This document shows positions 1-10,400 of a stretch of DNA of 64,000 nt, piece by piece (the stretch's first letter is position 1; the number at the start of each line of letters is the position of its first letter). The translations under genes and the position numbers were made by a program. Source of the DNA: Kappaphycus alvarezii (lineage: Eukaryota; Rhodophyta; Florideophyceae; Gigartinales; Solieriaceae); contig NADL03000123.1 in assembly GCA_002205965.3 (NCBI GenBank), positions 62,001-126,000 of the forward strand. Direction: 5' to 3'. The notes beneath the pieces are model-generated. The model was not told the DNA's origin. It was given only the letters and a program-made list of their open reading frames with translations, and made no database searches.

Positions 1-507
1 GTGCGGAAGTAATACGCGTTTTGTGGGAGCGGGTGAGGTAGCCAAGACGCATGGCTCGCATGAAATCGATGAGCTGCTTCATGGCAAAGTGGGTGATGCT
101 GAGACGTCCATTTGGAGCGCGGAGTAGGGTGTCGCTGAGTATAGCCTCCAGAAGTAGCGCAAGGAGTATTGATAGGGTGACGACGAGAATGTCGTCAAAG
201 GAAGTGAGATCGGTAGTGAAAAGGCCTTTGTTTTTGGGAGTGACATTGATGATAGGGGTGAGGAGGGTGGCAAGGTCTTTAGTCGAGGGGGAGGGAGGAT
301 GGAGGGTAGCGGGGAGGTGTGGATATTGACTGAGAAAAAGGGGCGACCGGTATGGTCTTGCAGAGCGAGAAACTTGGGCTCGCTAATCATGGTCACGTTG
401 GGTTGAGTTGGGCAGGGGAGTGTTGGATAGTGTTTCGAAGGCGCAAAAAACGATAGAAGCATGGCGGGGTCGATTGAGTTAGAAGTGATATAGGTAGTGA
501 CTAGCAT
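1..507 (-). CDS. partial hypothetical membrane protein, runs off the left edge
   Basis: A minus-strand reading frame is open from about position 330 down to position 1 and continues past the window. It encodes a soluble segment, then a strongly hydrophobic stretch (DDILVVTLSILLALLLEAIL) that looks like one transmembrane helix, then a basic amphipathic part ending near RAMRLGYLTRSHKTR. Upstream, in another frame, an ATG at 507 starts a stretch containing SEPKFLALQDHTGRPFF, which reads naturally into the membrane part if one frame change near a C/T run at about 330-340 is accepted. I do not recognise the family. The C-rich coding strand resembles that of dyskerin nearby, which supports a host gene. 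The start codon and the frame change are inferences; an intron at that place is an alternative. Confidence 0.45.
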
Positions 508-1509
508 CTGCGGGGTTGGGGCTCTGCAGCAGTGTTTGAAGAGAGGATACGGACTAGTTTACGTAAACGGATGGGAAAATGCTGAGCTCATCTCTTTTCA
601 TGTTGTAGGACGCGCAAATCTCATGTTAATGGGGAATCCAAATACGTGGCAACAGTGGTGATGTCGGGAGTTTTGCAGTGTGCGGGAATGTACGATGCCT
701 TGGCTCTGCAAGGGCACTGACGGTAGTACGGTCCGGCAGCGCAGAATACACACGCTGGTAAATGCAATCCAGGCACAGAATTGCTGGATTGGATTCAAGC
801 AAAGGCTGCAGGCTGACTTTTGGCCTTTGCTGAATCAGCAAGCCTTTGCCTTTGCTGAATCCAATCCAGCAATTCTGTGCCTGGACAAAGGGGAGGTTCG
901 CTGCCTTGGGTTTTCTTGTCGGGTGTTGGAATTGTGAAAGTCGGGCCTCATTGCTGGTTTAGGGCTTCGTCTTGAGCAAGGAGCATTGGCAAGAGGGGAC
1001 TCGTTTTTTTTCAAGCGACGTCTTCGCAAATATCCGTAACATTTACAATGACGACACGGAAATTCGTGTAACTTGACCAGCAAACCAACAATGATATGGG
1101 AGAAGTAACTGGGGATGAGTTCATCTCCGACGAGAAGAGGATGGGTTCGCGGCTCGGTCCGTTATTGCGCCATGGGAAAGTCATCTCTCGCACTACTGCA
1201 TCTCTCCAGTGATGTGCAGAAACTTGATCTGCATCATATTTTTATTGCTCATGTTACATATACGGCGACGTGCAGCACAAACATGGGCGGATCGATTCTG
1301 TCTTCATAAGTACCTTAATGGGTTGCAAGTCATTGCCTTGTTTGCGAAAGTCAGGGTAAGTCCTCTCGTAAAGAAAAGGACAAAAAAAAGAAAGGTGAAT
1401 GCAACGATTCAATATCCGCCTCTGCTTTGAGTATTGCTTGGCCTTGCTGCGCCCCCACGCTCCTGACCCTACGAAGCGGCGACGCTGTGTCCTGCATGCC
1501 CAACATTTG
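508..1509. other. spacer with a long hairpin, no convincing gene
   Basis: Short frames on both strands overlap here and none has recognisable protein character. The only clear structure is the inverted repeat listed separately. If the left-edge minus-strand gene starts at 507, its promoter should lie here. Confidence 0.5.
768..885. repeat. near-perfect inverted repeat (hairpin), 38-bp arms
   Basis: The left arm, about 768-806, is the reverse complement of the right arm, about 848-885, with a single one-base bulge. The arms read CCAGGCACAGAATTGC... and ...GCAATTCTGTGCCTGG. The roughly 40-base loop holds another partial copy of the inner arm (GCCTTTGCTGAATC at 823 and 848), so the locus is both an inverted and a direct repeat. 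It could be a tiny foldback element, a hairpin RNA locus, or a recent inverted duplication. Confidence 0.85.
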
Positions 1510-1884
1510 TCAGCGCAAATGGAAATCAAGCCGTTTGTTAAAAGCAGCGGCTTCCCGCCTTGCCGTATCCCGAACCCCTCTCCAGGACCACCGATCTATG
1601 CTCACCGTTACTTCTCCGTCGCCCAACTCCCGTGTCGCCACTGTTCCGCCCACCCGGTAAATGATACCACTCGTCTCACCCGATGAGCTGAACCATCCCA
1701 ACCCCCCGCACACACTACTCATCTGCAAACCTCTGTTAAACCACTCTCCCTCCAAACCCGACCCACACAACAGTCCCCTCATCAGCGCCGCACGCCTCCC
1801 AAAGCATGTCCCTTGCACGCGCCATGTCACGCCCCCACCCCGCCCACTCGTATCCACAATCACATACCTCCAAACCAACGACAC
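1510..1884 (-). CDS. hypothetical reading frame, unrecognised
   Basis: This is a 124-codon minus-strand frame beginning at a GTG, with an in-frame stop a few codons upstream, so a true start or a splice acceptor (a GGTAG precedes it) is uncertain. The predicted protein is rich in alternating hydrophobic and glycine residues (VWRYVIVDTSGRGGGVTWRV, then SGIIYRVGGTVATREL) and looks beta-rich. I do not recognise a family. The opposite strand also has open frames, but they are proline-rich and less protein-like. It may be a terminal exon of a host gene or chance coding in skewed DNA. Confidence 0.25.
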   Translation of the reverse strand: MSLVWRYVIVDTSGRGGGVTWRVQGTCFGRRAALMRGLLCGSGLEGEWFNRGLQMSSVCGGLGWFSSSGETSGIIYRVGGTVATRELGDGEVTVSIDRWSWRGVRDTARREAAAFNKRLDFHLR

Positions 1885-1984
1885 ATCCGGCCTCCCCTAC
1901 CTCCTCCCCAACCACTCCCAACCTGTTCACCGCGCCCCGTAACGACCCGTCCGTACCCTTCGGACCCGACCTCACCCCAGCCAA

Positions 1985-3122
1985 CAAGGTGCTCCTGTCC
2001 ACGCTGTGCGTGGTCTTTGTGCTTCTGGTTGAGGGGCTTGTGTTTTCGATGCTTGTTCATACGCGGGATGGTCGGATGCGACGGAGGTGGTTTCAAGTAG
2101 CCCGTGTTGTTCATTTGGCACGGTCTGTGGGAGTGGTGGGGCGGGTGAGGAGGTGGTGAGACGGTTTCATAAGGGGGGGGTGTGGTGGTTGGAGGGTGGT
2201 GACGGGTGGGATGGTGGGGTTGCAGGTGGTGGTGGTATGGCTGACGTTTGGGAAGATTGGTGGGGTGGGGCAGGGTGAGGTGAGGATTCGGATGGTGGAG
2301 ACGGGGTGGTGGGGTGGGAGGAGGTTTGGGAGAATGGGATGGTGGTGGGGGTGTTTGTAGAGGGTGGGGATGAGTGATGCGGGGATGCAGGTGTGTAGTA
2401 TAGGATGGCGGGAGGTGAAAGGGGAGGGAGGGGAGGTGGTGGTGGAGAGCTTTTTGCATGATTTGGGAGAGAGCATGTGGTGAGGGTTGGGGAGGTTGTG
2501 GGAAGTTTTGGGGAGGGGTTGATGAGGTTTGGAGATGGACGATGGAGGGTGATGAGGAGGGAAGGTGGGGGAGGGGAGGGGAGGAAGGTGGAGTGTTGCA
2601 CGAGGTGTTTTGGGATACTTGTGGTCTGTTCACGCGAGGGATTTGGGTGGTGAGAGTGGAGTTTGAAAGGTTGAAGCAGGTGCGGAAAAGGTTTGACAGG
2701 ATTGATGGAAGGTGTGAGCATTGGGAGGACGGGGGAGGTAATGGTGAATTCGACGGGGTATCGGAGTGTGTTTCAGGTGGATGTGAGGGGATGGGGACGA
2801 GGGGTTTGATGGTAGCACAAGAGGTGTTTCGAGAGGGATTGGGGTGGCGGTGGAAATCAAGGAGGATGAGCGGAGGATTTATTTGTGGATGGAGATATGG
2901 GGGGGAATGACATGTGGGAGAGAGAGAAGAGAAGTTTGGATGTGGTGGCAATGGTGCTGATCGACGCAGGACTGGTTGTGTTGTTGTCGCGATTAGAACT
3001 TGGAGGGAGGGAGTGGGCATCGAAGAGATTGCTGGCGGTGGTGTTGAGGGAATTGGGCAGCAGAACAAAGGGCGGCGCATTGTTTGTTGATGAGGACTTG
3101 TTGGGAACCGAGTTGTGATCAT
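1985..3122. other. strand-skewed region, open frames on both strands, coding status unresolved
   Basis: The plus strand is very G-rich and C-poor from about 1990 to 3120, an abrupt reversal of the C-rich plus strand at 1660-1985. Frames are open on both strands. On the plus strand there is a hydrophobic segment just upstream (VLLSTLCVVFVLLVEGLVFS, 2010-2070) and a final frame at 2885-3118 containing AMVLIDAGLVVLLSRLELGG. On the minus strand a 420-codon frame is almost entirely Pro, His, Ser and Thr. Several plus-strand fragments look protein-like but sit in different frames, as expected for a damaged gene. I cannot name a product. Runs of three to eight G between 2170 and 2600 could form G-quadruplexes. 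Confidence 0.3.
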
Positions 3123-3657
3123 CGAGGATGAGCCAGAAAATATTTCAACACCAGGGTATTTTCAAGTTTAAAATTTAAATTTATGCTCATTGGTTGGGCA
3201 ATAGTATGAAATATTTTTATATTTACAGTTCAATTTTAAATTTTACAATACAGATCTTATCAAATGTATTTAAAAATATGCTGTCATGATCAACCAGCGC
3301 AAATTCTGCGCAGTTGAACCCAATAGGTCCAGCCGGGCCGTACGGTCCACTCGTAATACATTTTAGTAATAAAAGGTCACCATTTCCCCTTTTAAAAAAC
3401 ATTAGATTAATAAGATCTGCACTGTACACATAGTAAACCAAGTACAGTACATACAGTAAACTTACTCATCTGTCATTTCGTGTGAACAGGGCCCTAGTTA
3501 ATTTACAGTATACTTGATCACCGGCCGCCATTCAATTGATCTGTGCCTCAAAAATCAATAATACTCAACGTTCACGTTCATCGTTAAATACACGTGATCT
3601 GTCGTCGATCCTCCCCTCTCCGCACACAGCACTCACTTTACCATCCTTCTATCCACC
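3123..3657. other. A+T-rich spacer upstream of dyskerin
   Basis: This stretch has no coding signal. It is markedly richer in A and T than its flanks (for example 3150-3270) and carries several short TACAGTA/ACAGTAC motifs around 3440-3510. It probably contains the dyskerin promoter and 5' leader; I cannot place a core promoter. Confidence 0.45.
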
Positions 3658-4870
3658 ATGCCAGGAGCTGGCCAGGAAGACGAAGAGGGAAAGACTACGT
3701 TATCGAATCAGTCAAAGGAAAACCAGAGACAGATTCCTCCAAATGGCCGCTTCTTCTCAAAAACTACCAGGACATGAACGTCCGCAGTTCCCACTTCACT
3801 CCTATCCAGTCGGCCAACCCACTCAAGCGACCCATCAAACAACTCCTCCGATATGGCATCATCACCCTTGACAAACCGGCAAACCCATCCTCTCATGAAG
3901 TCGTCTCATGGATCAAACGCATTCTCCGTGTGGAAAAAACAGGCCATTCCGGTACCCTGGATCCCAAAGTCACCGGCTGTCTCATCGTATGCATCGACCG
4001 CGCCACCCGTCTCGTCAAATCCCAACGAATTCTGGCAAGGAGTACGTCGCCATTGTCAAGCTCCACTCTCCCTCGGCGACAACCCCACCATCAAGGTTCG
4101 CAGGCTATCGAGCTCTCACCGGTGCCATGTTTCAACGCCCCCCGCTCATCTCCGCAGTCAAGCGTCAACTTCGTATACGCACCGTGTACACAGTACCTTT
4201 CTGGAATACGACCCCGACCGCAAGCTCATCGTCCTTCGTATCGAGTGTCAGGCCGGCACTTACATTCGCACCCTTGCCAGTCACATCGGCTATCTTTTGG
4301 GATGCGGCGCTCATATGCAGGAATTGCGTCGTGTTCGGAGTGGTGTCGTCGGAGAACATACGGGCCTGCATACCTTGCACGACGTCTTGGATGCCAAATG
4401 GGTCTACGACAATCGCAGTGATGAATCCTATCTCAGAAAAGTCGTCAAGCCCATGGAGTCGTTGCTCATCAACTATCGACGCATCGTTATCAAGGATTCA
4501 ACCGTCAACTCTATATGCTATGGAGCCGTCCTCATGATTCCCGGTGTTGTCCGCTATGACGATGACATTGATGCCGGCGACGAGATTATCCTTATCACTA
4601 CAAAAGGCGAGGCCGTCTGTCTAGCCATTGCCGAGATGAATACTGCCCTCATTGCCACCTGCGACCATGGCCGCGTCGCAAGGATCAAGCGTGTGTTAAT
4701 GGAAAGGGACGTTTACCCGCGTAAATGGGCCACGGGCCCGTCGCCTCAAAGAAAAAGATGCTTATTCGCCAGGGTAAGCTTGACAAGCACGGAAAACCTA
4801 ACCAAAATACCCCCCAGGATTGGCAAAAGAACAGCCGCCGCTTGAGAGAGATCAAAGTAAATGACAGATG
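3658..4870 (+). CDS. CBF5: dyskerin/Cbf5-type rRNA pseudouridine synthase, interrupted by frame changes
   Basis: This gene encodes the catalytic subunit of H/ACA small nucleolar RNPs, which converts uridines of rRNA to pseudouridine in the nucleolus. The N-terminal dyskerin-like segment ([20 protein letters not shown]) is followed by the TruB catalytic domain with the active-site loop [14 protein letters not shown], then [39 protein letters not shown] and [13 protein letters not shown]-terminal PUA domain ([15 protein letters not shown] to [10 protein letters not shown]) and a basic tail follow. The ATG at 3658 sits in a CCACCATG context and is chosen as start. The conserved parts fall in alternating frames, with shifts near 3690, 4028, 4190 and 4738; the last frame ends at the TGA at 4868-4870. 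Conserved residues themselves are intact and there is no sign of introns. It is tail to tail with WDR55 across about 235 bp. Confidence 0.9.
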
Positions 4871-5105
4871 ACCACCGTCTTCCACTCAGCTACATTTGAT
4901 CCTTGGACGTGGGAATACTACAACTTGTATCCCATGTCTTGATCGTCGTGAATGATGTAAATTACTTGATCTCAACTCTTGCAAATTGTTTCTCCCCATG
5001 TGCCAGCGTCCCTCTATTAATTCTCTACAAGTTTTCGCCCTTCCACCCGCGAGTTTGCCCCTTAGAGTCCAGGATTCATGTTTTTGAGTATTGAGACGTC
5101 CATCT

Positions 5106-6306
5106 TTATTTACAAACCGTCAAAGAACTGCCTGGTTCTGTCCGCAGCCTCCTCTTTTTCTCTCTCCCTATCCGCAGCAAACCTTCTCTTTTTGCTAGCG
5201 CCGTGTGGCCTCTCCGTTTCCCGTCGCTTTTCCCCTTGTTCCCTCTTTCCCCCTGTCGCTGCTTATTTCCCTGTTCCGCCTGCTCCTGCTCTTCACAGCC
5301 CTCACTCTCCGGAGTGTACTTGCACAATTTGATAGACTTTTCATGACTCTGCAAGGCAAACACTTTGCCGTCCAAGCCATTTACCGCTGCGATATTTTCA
5401 ATAGGCCACAAGGTATTCGCACCCCCTCGTCCTTTTCATGAGCATAGTCCAGTATATCGTGCAACGACCGGCTTGTAACATCCACAATCCGCACATAACC
5501 ATCCGTGCTCGCGGTGCAAACCAACGCGTCGTCATCAACCGAGCAATTCCCGTAACCGACTCCGGATGCCCCACAAATCGCTGCACATGCTGTACCGGAC
5601 TCCACCTCGCATTCTCGATCCATAAACCGTGCATCGTACAACTGCAATGCGCCGCCCAATGTCCCCCAACCATCAAACCCGCCCCACGCAAATACACAAC
5701 GATGTCAGGTCATCTTGGAACGAGTAAACCCATACATGAGCCTGATCTTCGGCCTCACGGTCACCCGCAAATCATACGCCACAAGGTCCCATCGCCCGAT
5801 GTGGCCAGCAAACAGCTCGTTCCATACATCTCCAAACCTTGGATACTCGACACATAATCCCCTGTTCCAACACTGAAACCACCGCTGCTTTCACCCGCGT
5901 GTCACACACACTCATCCCACCATTATCATCCCAACCACCACCACCCGTTCCGTCACTGCATGCATTGCCGATGCCGCGTGTGCGCCCTCGTCCGCGCAGC
6001 GGTCAGCGAAGCTACGATGAGCGCAGACTTGTCGTGCTGTACATCGTACGTGTAGACACTGCAATCACCGTATCCAACGGCCAGACTGTCGGTGTGCAGC
6101 CAGGTTAGCACGCGGCACGAGGCGTCGTCGGTGCTCGATAGGTCGCGCGCGGTTTGGTCGGGTGCCAGTCGTGTGAGAGGTGGTGCAATGGAAATGCAGC
6201 CCGTTGCAGAGCCGATGGCGAGCTGTGGCTTGGTTAAATGCGAGGAGAGACATAGGGCCGGTGCGGATAGCAGCACTTGGCCGCGCTGGGCGGCGTGCGA
6301 CGTCAT
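5106..6306 (-). CDS. WDR55: WDR55/Jip5-like WD40 repeat protein, interrupted by frame changes
   Basis: This is a WD40 beta-propeller of the WDR55/Jip5 family, nucleolar proteins needed for pre-rRNA processing and large-subunit assembly. Reading down the minus strand from an ATG at 6306, blades are marked by QLAIGSATGCISI, SLAVGYGDCSVYTYDV, CLLATSGDGTL, GTLGGALQLYDARF, the family-typical RFVGHPESVTGI, then LVCTASTDGYVRIVDVTSRS and a last blade ENIAAVNGLDGKVFALQSHE. A charged, lysine-rich tail ends at the stop at 5106-5108, fitting a nucleolar protein. The blades lie in more than one frame, with changes near 5400, 5660, 5800 and 5870-5960. No introns are evident. Family assignment rests on the order of blades and the GHPES motif; another WD40 protein is possible but less likely. 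Confidence 0.75.
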
Positions 6307-7081
6307 GCGGAATACGAAAGCGGATGATCCTTGAGTATATCGTCTGCACTAGAGCGCTGACATCAGGCGTCATCCCAAATAATACTCCGTTGGTGCATAA
6401 TTGTATCGCTGGAAATTACAGTAATGTATCAATACAGTGCCATTACAGTACAGTTTTTGCAATACTGTATGTACTACACAGTACCAAGGTATGGGGAAAA
6501 TAAACTTGTCTGAATTTACCTACTACTGTACGGTAATGTGCCGTGCTCTACTATACAGTTGTCAAATGCTCTAAAGGCCCAGTTTACAAAGCGAAGGACG
6601 ACCGAGTCCGAGCACACCAAAGGCCACAAGCGACAGCATACTGTACAAGCATACCGGCATACCGACGAAACAACGCTATGCAACCACCAGAAGCTAACTG
6701 CCACTGCAAACGGCCGCAGCAAACGGCCGCAGCAAACAGCCACAGCAAACAGCCACAGCAAACAGCCACAGCAAACAGCCACAAAAGAACAAGCCATCGC
6801 AGACAGCAGTGGCAGCAGACATATACCAACAGAACGGCAAACCAACATTGGCGATACATACGGCCAATTTAGGAAAGGGATTTGAGCTTAATTTGCACTA
6901 GCGCTACCACAGCACTCGTATGCCAGGCATCCTGAACACCAGCATGAGAGCAACTAAATTGTCCAGCTTAACTAGTATATAGGTCACCAATGGAGCTGGG
7001 TTGAGAAGAAGAGGGGGAGGTCCTTGAGTAAACAGAGAACTATCTCGGGCTTCGTGCCCGCACTTGTCGCCAGTCCAATAT
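6307..7081. other. spacer with minisatellite and GTAC-palindrome motifs
   Basis: No gene is visible. The stretch 6420-6550 is dense in CAGTAC/TACTGTA motifs, and a 13-bp minisatellite lies at 6704-6784. The promoter of the minus-strand WDR55 gene should be just above 6306. The right end is the target site of Gypsy-1. Confidence 0.5.
6704..6784. repeat. 13-bp minisatellite, about six copies
   Basis: The unit is ACAGCAAACAGCC, with the first copies varying to GCAGCAAACGGCC. The array gives open frames on both strands that read as simple peptide repeats, which should not be annotated as genes. Confidence 0.9.
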
Positions 7082-7401
7082 TGTTGGTTGCTCCAGAAGG
7101 GTCACCAAAAATCTGCCCTTTTTGACGACTTGTATGACCTTTTTGTTCACAGTTTTCTATTTTGTCAGCTACTGTACTCTAGAGTTTTTTTAGTTATTTT
7201 CTACAGTATTTTATATTTTTTTAATTATTGTCGGCCTCGCGGTGTGTGGTTCTGGAACGGTCGGCCACACCCGCGATTGCCATATAAACAGTGTTGGCCG
7301 TTGGTGGAAGGGGGAGGGAGACAAGGACACAACGACAGAACCTCCCCCTTCCTAGGGTCGCCAACACCAATTTTTAAAATTCCCCCTTTTCGACCCTATT
7401 A
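7082..7401 (+). repeat. 5' LTR of Gypsy-1
   Basis: It starts TGTTGGTTGCTCC and ends near CGACCCTATTA; a TATA-like CCATATAAACAG lies at about 7280. It is directly followed by TGGTACTCATGTGG, the likely primer-binding site, which is shared with Gypsy-2 in slightly different form. Confidence 0.85.
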
Positions 7402-10400
7402 TGGTACTCATGTGGAGGCCTCTTCCCCGGAGCGAATTCGTCGCTTACAACGGAGACAGCGATGTGAAGAAGTTCTTTTTCTTCTACGACAATGTTTTGA
7501 TGGCCGGGAAGTCCAGTCAGGAGAAAGCATTATCCCTCCTTGGATACCTAGAAGGCCCCGCGTTCGAGTTCTACTACGATTCCTTCGCAGCCCAAGGAGA
7601 GCTGATCGAAGATGCCAATAACTACGCCGTTGTCAAGGAGAAGTTCTTCGAACATTTCGCGAGGAAGAAGAGCCTCAAGACATCATCCGTCAAGCACTGG
7701 AAATCGGCCTCGACATTGAAGACATACCGAACTCCCTGAAGAAATCGGAGCGGTTGTACGAGAAGGCAGGTTTCGACAATATTGCAAGATTTGGATTGCT
7801 TAGGACTGCTGCATGTCGACATGAGAAGTTGCAGCAGTTCCTGTCGTTCCGAGGGCCGAAGAATTACGCCGATCTAGTGAAGGCTTTGAAGGACTTTCAC
7901 GCGAATCGAATTGCGTTTTCCGGATCCTCGCCTCAAGTTATGGAAGTACCGCCGGCAAGGCTCTTGGTTCGTCCTGATGCTCGCTCAAGAAACATCGAGG
8001 ATAAGGTGGATGCCCTTGCCGAAGATCTGTCTCGCCTTACCCTTCTCGTCAAGCAGAAGAAGGAAAATTCCGATACAGTCGCAGGACCGTCTTCGTCAGC
8101 TCAGAGGGAAATGCCCTAGATTGTGCTCTTACTGCCGCCAACCCGGTCATGGAGCATCTAGATGCGAGAAGAATCCTCATCGAGATCATCGTTGCCCCTT
8201 TGCGGCCGATTGGGACATTCGAGGCTACATGCTGGACTGCGGCAAGAATTAAGGCTTCCGGTGCTTCGGAAGATCAAGAAAGGAAAGAAGAACCTCGAGT
8301 AGCGGATCAGGTCAACGTCGTCCGTGAGAGCCATTCCGATACCGATGAAACATCGAGAGATCGTTAACGCGACGAAGAGAACTGCTGAAGGAGAAGCTTT
8401 GCCGAAACAACCTCGTCAAGAAGATCACGGGGGAATTCCGGTATCCCGCCTAGTGCATAACCCGCAACAAGTACGAATAATTCCTCCCGTTCCGCCGGCA
8501 GAAGAATTCCGTGTTTCGGGCCGAAAGAGGAAGCAAAAGAAGAATAAAAAAGGAAAGAAAGGTTCAGAAAAGCTCCAAGAATACGTCGGAAAGTATGACG
8601 TTGTAGCTGAGCTTGCAAATGCCAACTGCGGGCTTACGTTCGGTCAGCTTCTTCGAGGAGATGCTGATGGGCCGCGAAGGTAATGAGAAGGCTGTTAGGA
8701 AAGAAGAATATGCCGAGAATTGCCGTCGTTGCTGATAAAGGGCCACGCTTGTTGCGAGTGGTGCAGCTCAAAGTTTATGGCACAGAAGTATGGGCGCTTT
8801 TGGACTCTGGAGCCGTACCGGACGTGATGTCCGCGGAGTTATCTCGACGCCTCTACCTGTCGCCGAACTATATATCGAAGAAAATCACCGTCGCGAACGG
8901 AGATAGCGCCTCCTGTGTCGGGTCGTTGCTCAAGGTTCCCACCACTTTTGGGAACCAAGCGGTCAAGCTGGACTACCTGGTTGTGGAGAAGTCGCCATTT
9001 GATCTAATTATTGGTCTCCCAACTCTCTCTGCCATGCGCAAATTTAGACTTCGGGACCCAAAGCGTTCGTCTACACATCGGCTCGGAAGAAGTGGTACTG
9101 CCTTTGGAGCCCGATACAAAAGTCGCCGAGAAGCAGTTGATGAGGGGTGAAGAGATCGGAACGCCTAGTGAAGACTTCACCTCCGACTCTGACGCTGGTC
9201 CCGACTCCGCCGACACTTCGGAAGAAGAATTGGTCCTGGCGATCCGTGAAAACATTTACGAGAGCCCCGGAAACTCTGATAAAGAACTAGCCGATAAATA
9301 TGCCGCCGCCGTCGAAGAAGGGGCGAAGAAAACGAGAAGGAGGAAATGAAAGGGGCACTTCGAGCCCGTCTTGCTCATCTTCCTGAAGCAACACAAGAAA
9401 GCATAAATAGCTCGCTCCGCGACACTGAGATAGTTGCATGGACGATCGAGGAGCTCCCCCGCATCCGTACCGACGAAACATGGATTCGAGCTGAATGATG
9501 ACACCCCTATCTACCATAGGGCTCGCCGAATGTCTCCGCGACACAATGAAATCGCTCGCAAGGAGATAGACAACATGCTCGATGCAGGAATTATCACTCC
9601 AGCCTCTTCAGCTTGGTCATTTCCTGTCGTAATGTTTACAAAGAAGGACGGAAAACCCCGCTTCTGTGTGGACTACCGTGCTCTGAACCGACGAATGAAG
9701 GCTGACCGCTGGCCGTTGCCCAAGATCGAAGAAATATTCGATGACTTGAAGGGAAGCTCCGTCTTTACAACCCTGGACCTCTTCGCGGGGTATTGGCAGA
9801 TCCGCATGAGCGAAGAATGCAAAGAGATGACTACCTTCGTATGCCGCTTTGGCACATTCAAGTTCGAGGTGATGCCCTTTGGTCTGATGAACGCGCCGTC
9901 TACGTTCCAGCGAATGATGGATTACATATTGAGAGATATACCATTTGCTCGAGTATATCTGGACGACGTTGTTGTGTTCTCCAATACAATCGAGGAGCAT
10001 GTTCACATCTTCACATCGTCTTCGAAGCCATTGGAAAGGCCGGACTCAAGTTAAAAATCACAAAGTGTGCCTTTGCGAGGCCTAGTGTCAAGCTTTCGGC
10101 CATTTAGTTGACGAAGAAGGAGTTCACGTCGATCAAGAGAAGATAGGTGCCATAAAGAGGCACAGTACCAACAAACACGACTGAACTGCGGAGTTTTCTC
10201 GGCTTAGCCGGCTATTATCGCCGCTTTATCAAGAATTTCGCGGGCATCTCCGCCGCTCTTCATGCCGCGACTTCCAGGAATAAGAATTTCAGCTGGACAA
10301 AGAAATGAAGGAAGCGTTCGGGTTCTAAAAGAGAAACTCACATCCCCGCCGGTGCTCGCCTTCCCCGACTTCGACGCGCCGTTCATCGTGGAGACGGATG

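Noticed and set aside
1860-3122. 420-codon minus-strand frame, Pro/His/Ser-rich
   Set aside because: It is long only because the minus strand is C-rich and poor in stop codons. The composition is low-complexity, its C-terminal part changes character where the skew reverses, and no domain is visible.
6516-6885. Overlapping frames of about 110 codons on both strands
   Set aside because: They are produced by the 13-bp minisatellite, whose unit lacks stop codons in several frames.
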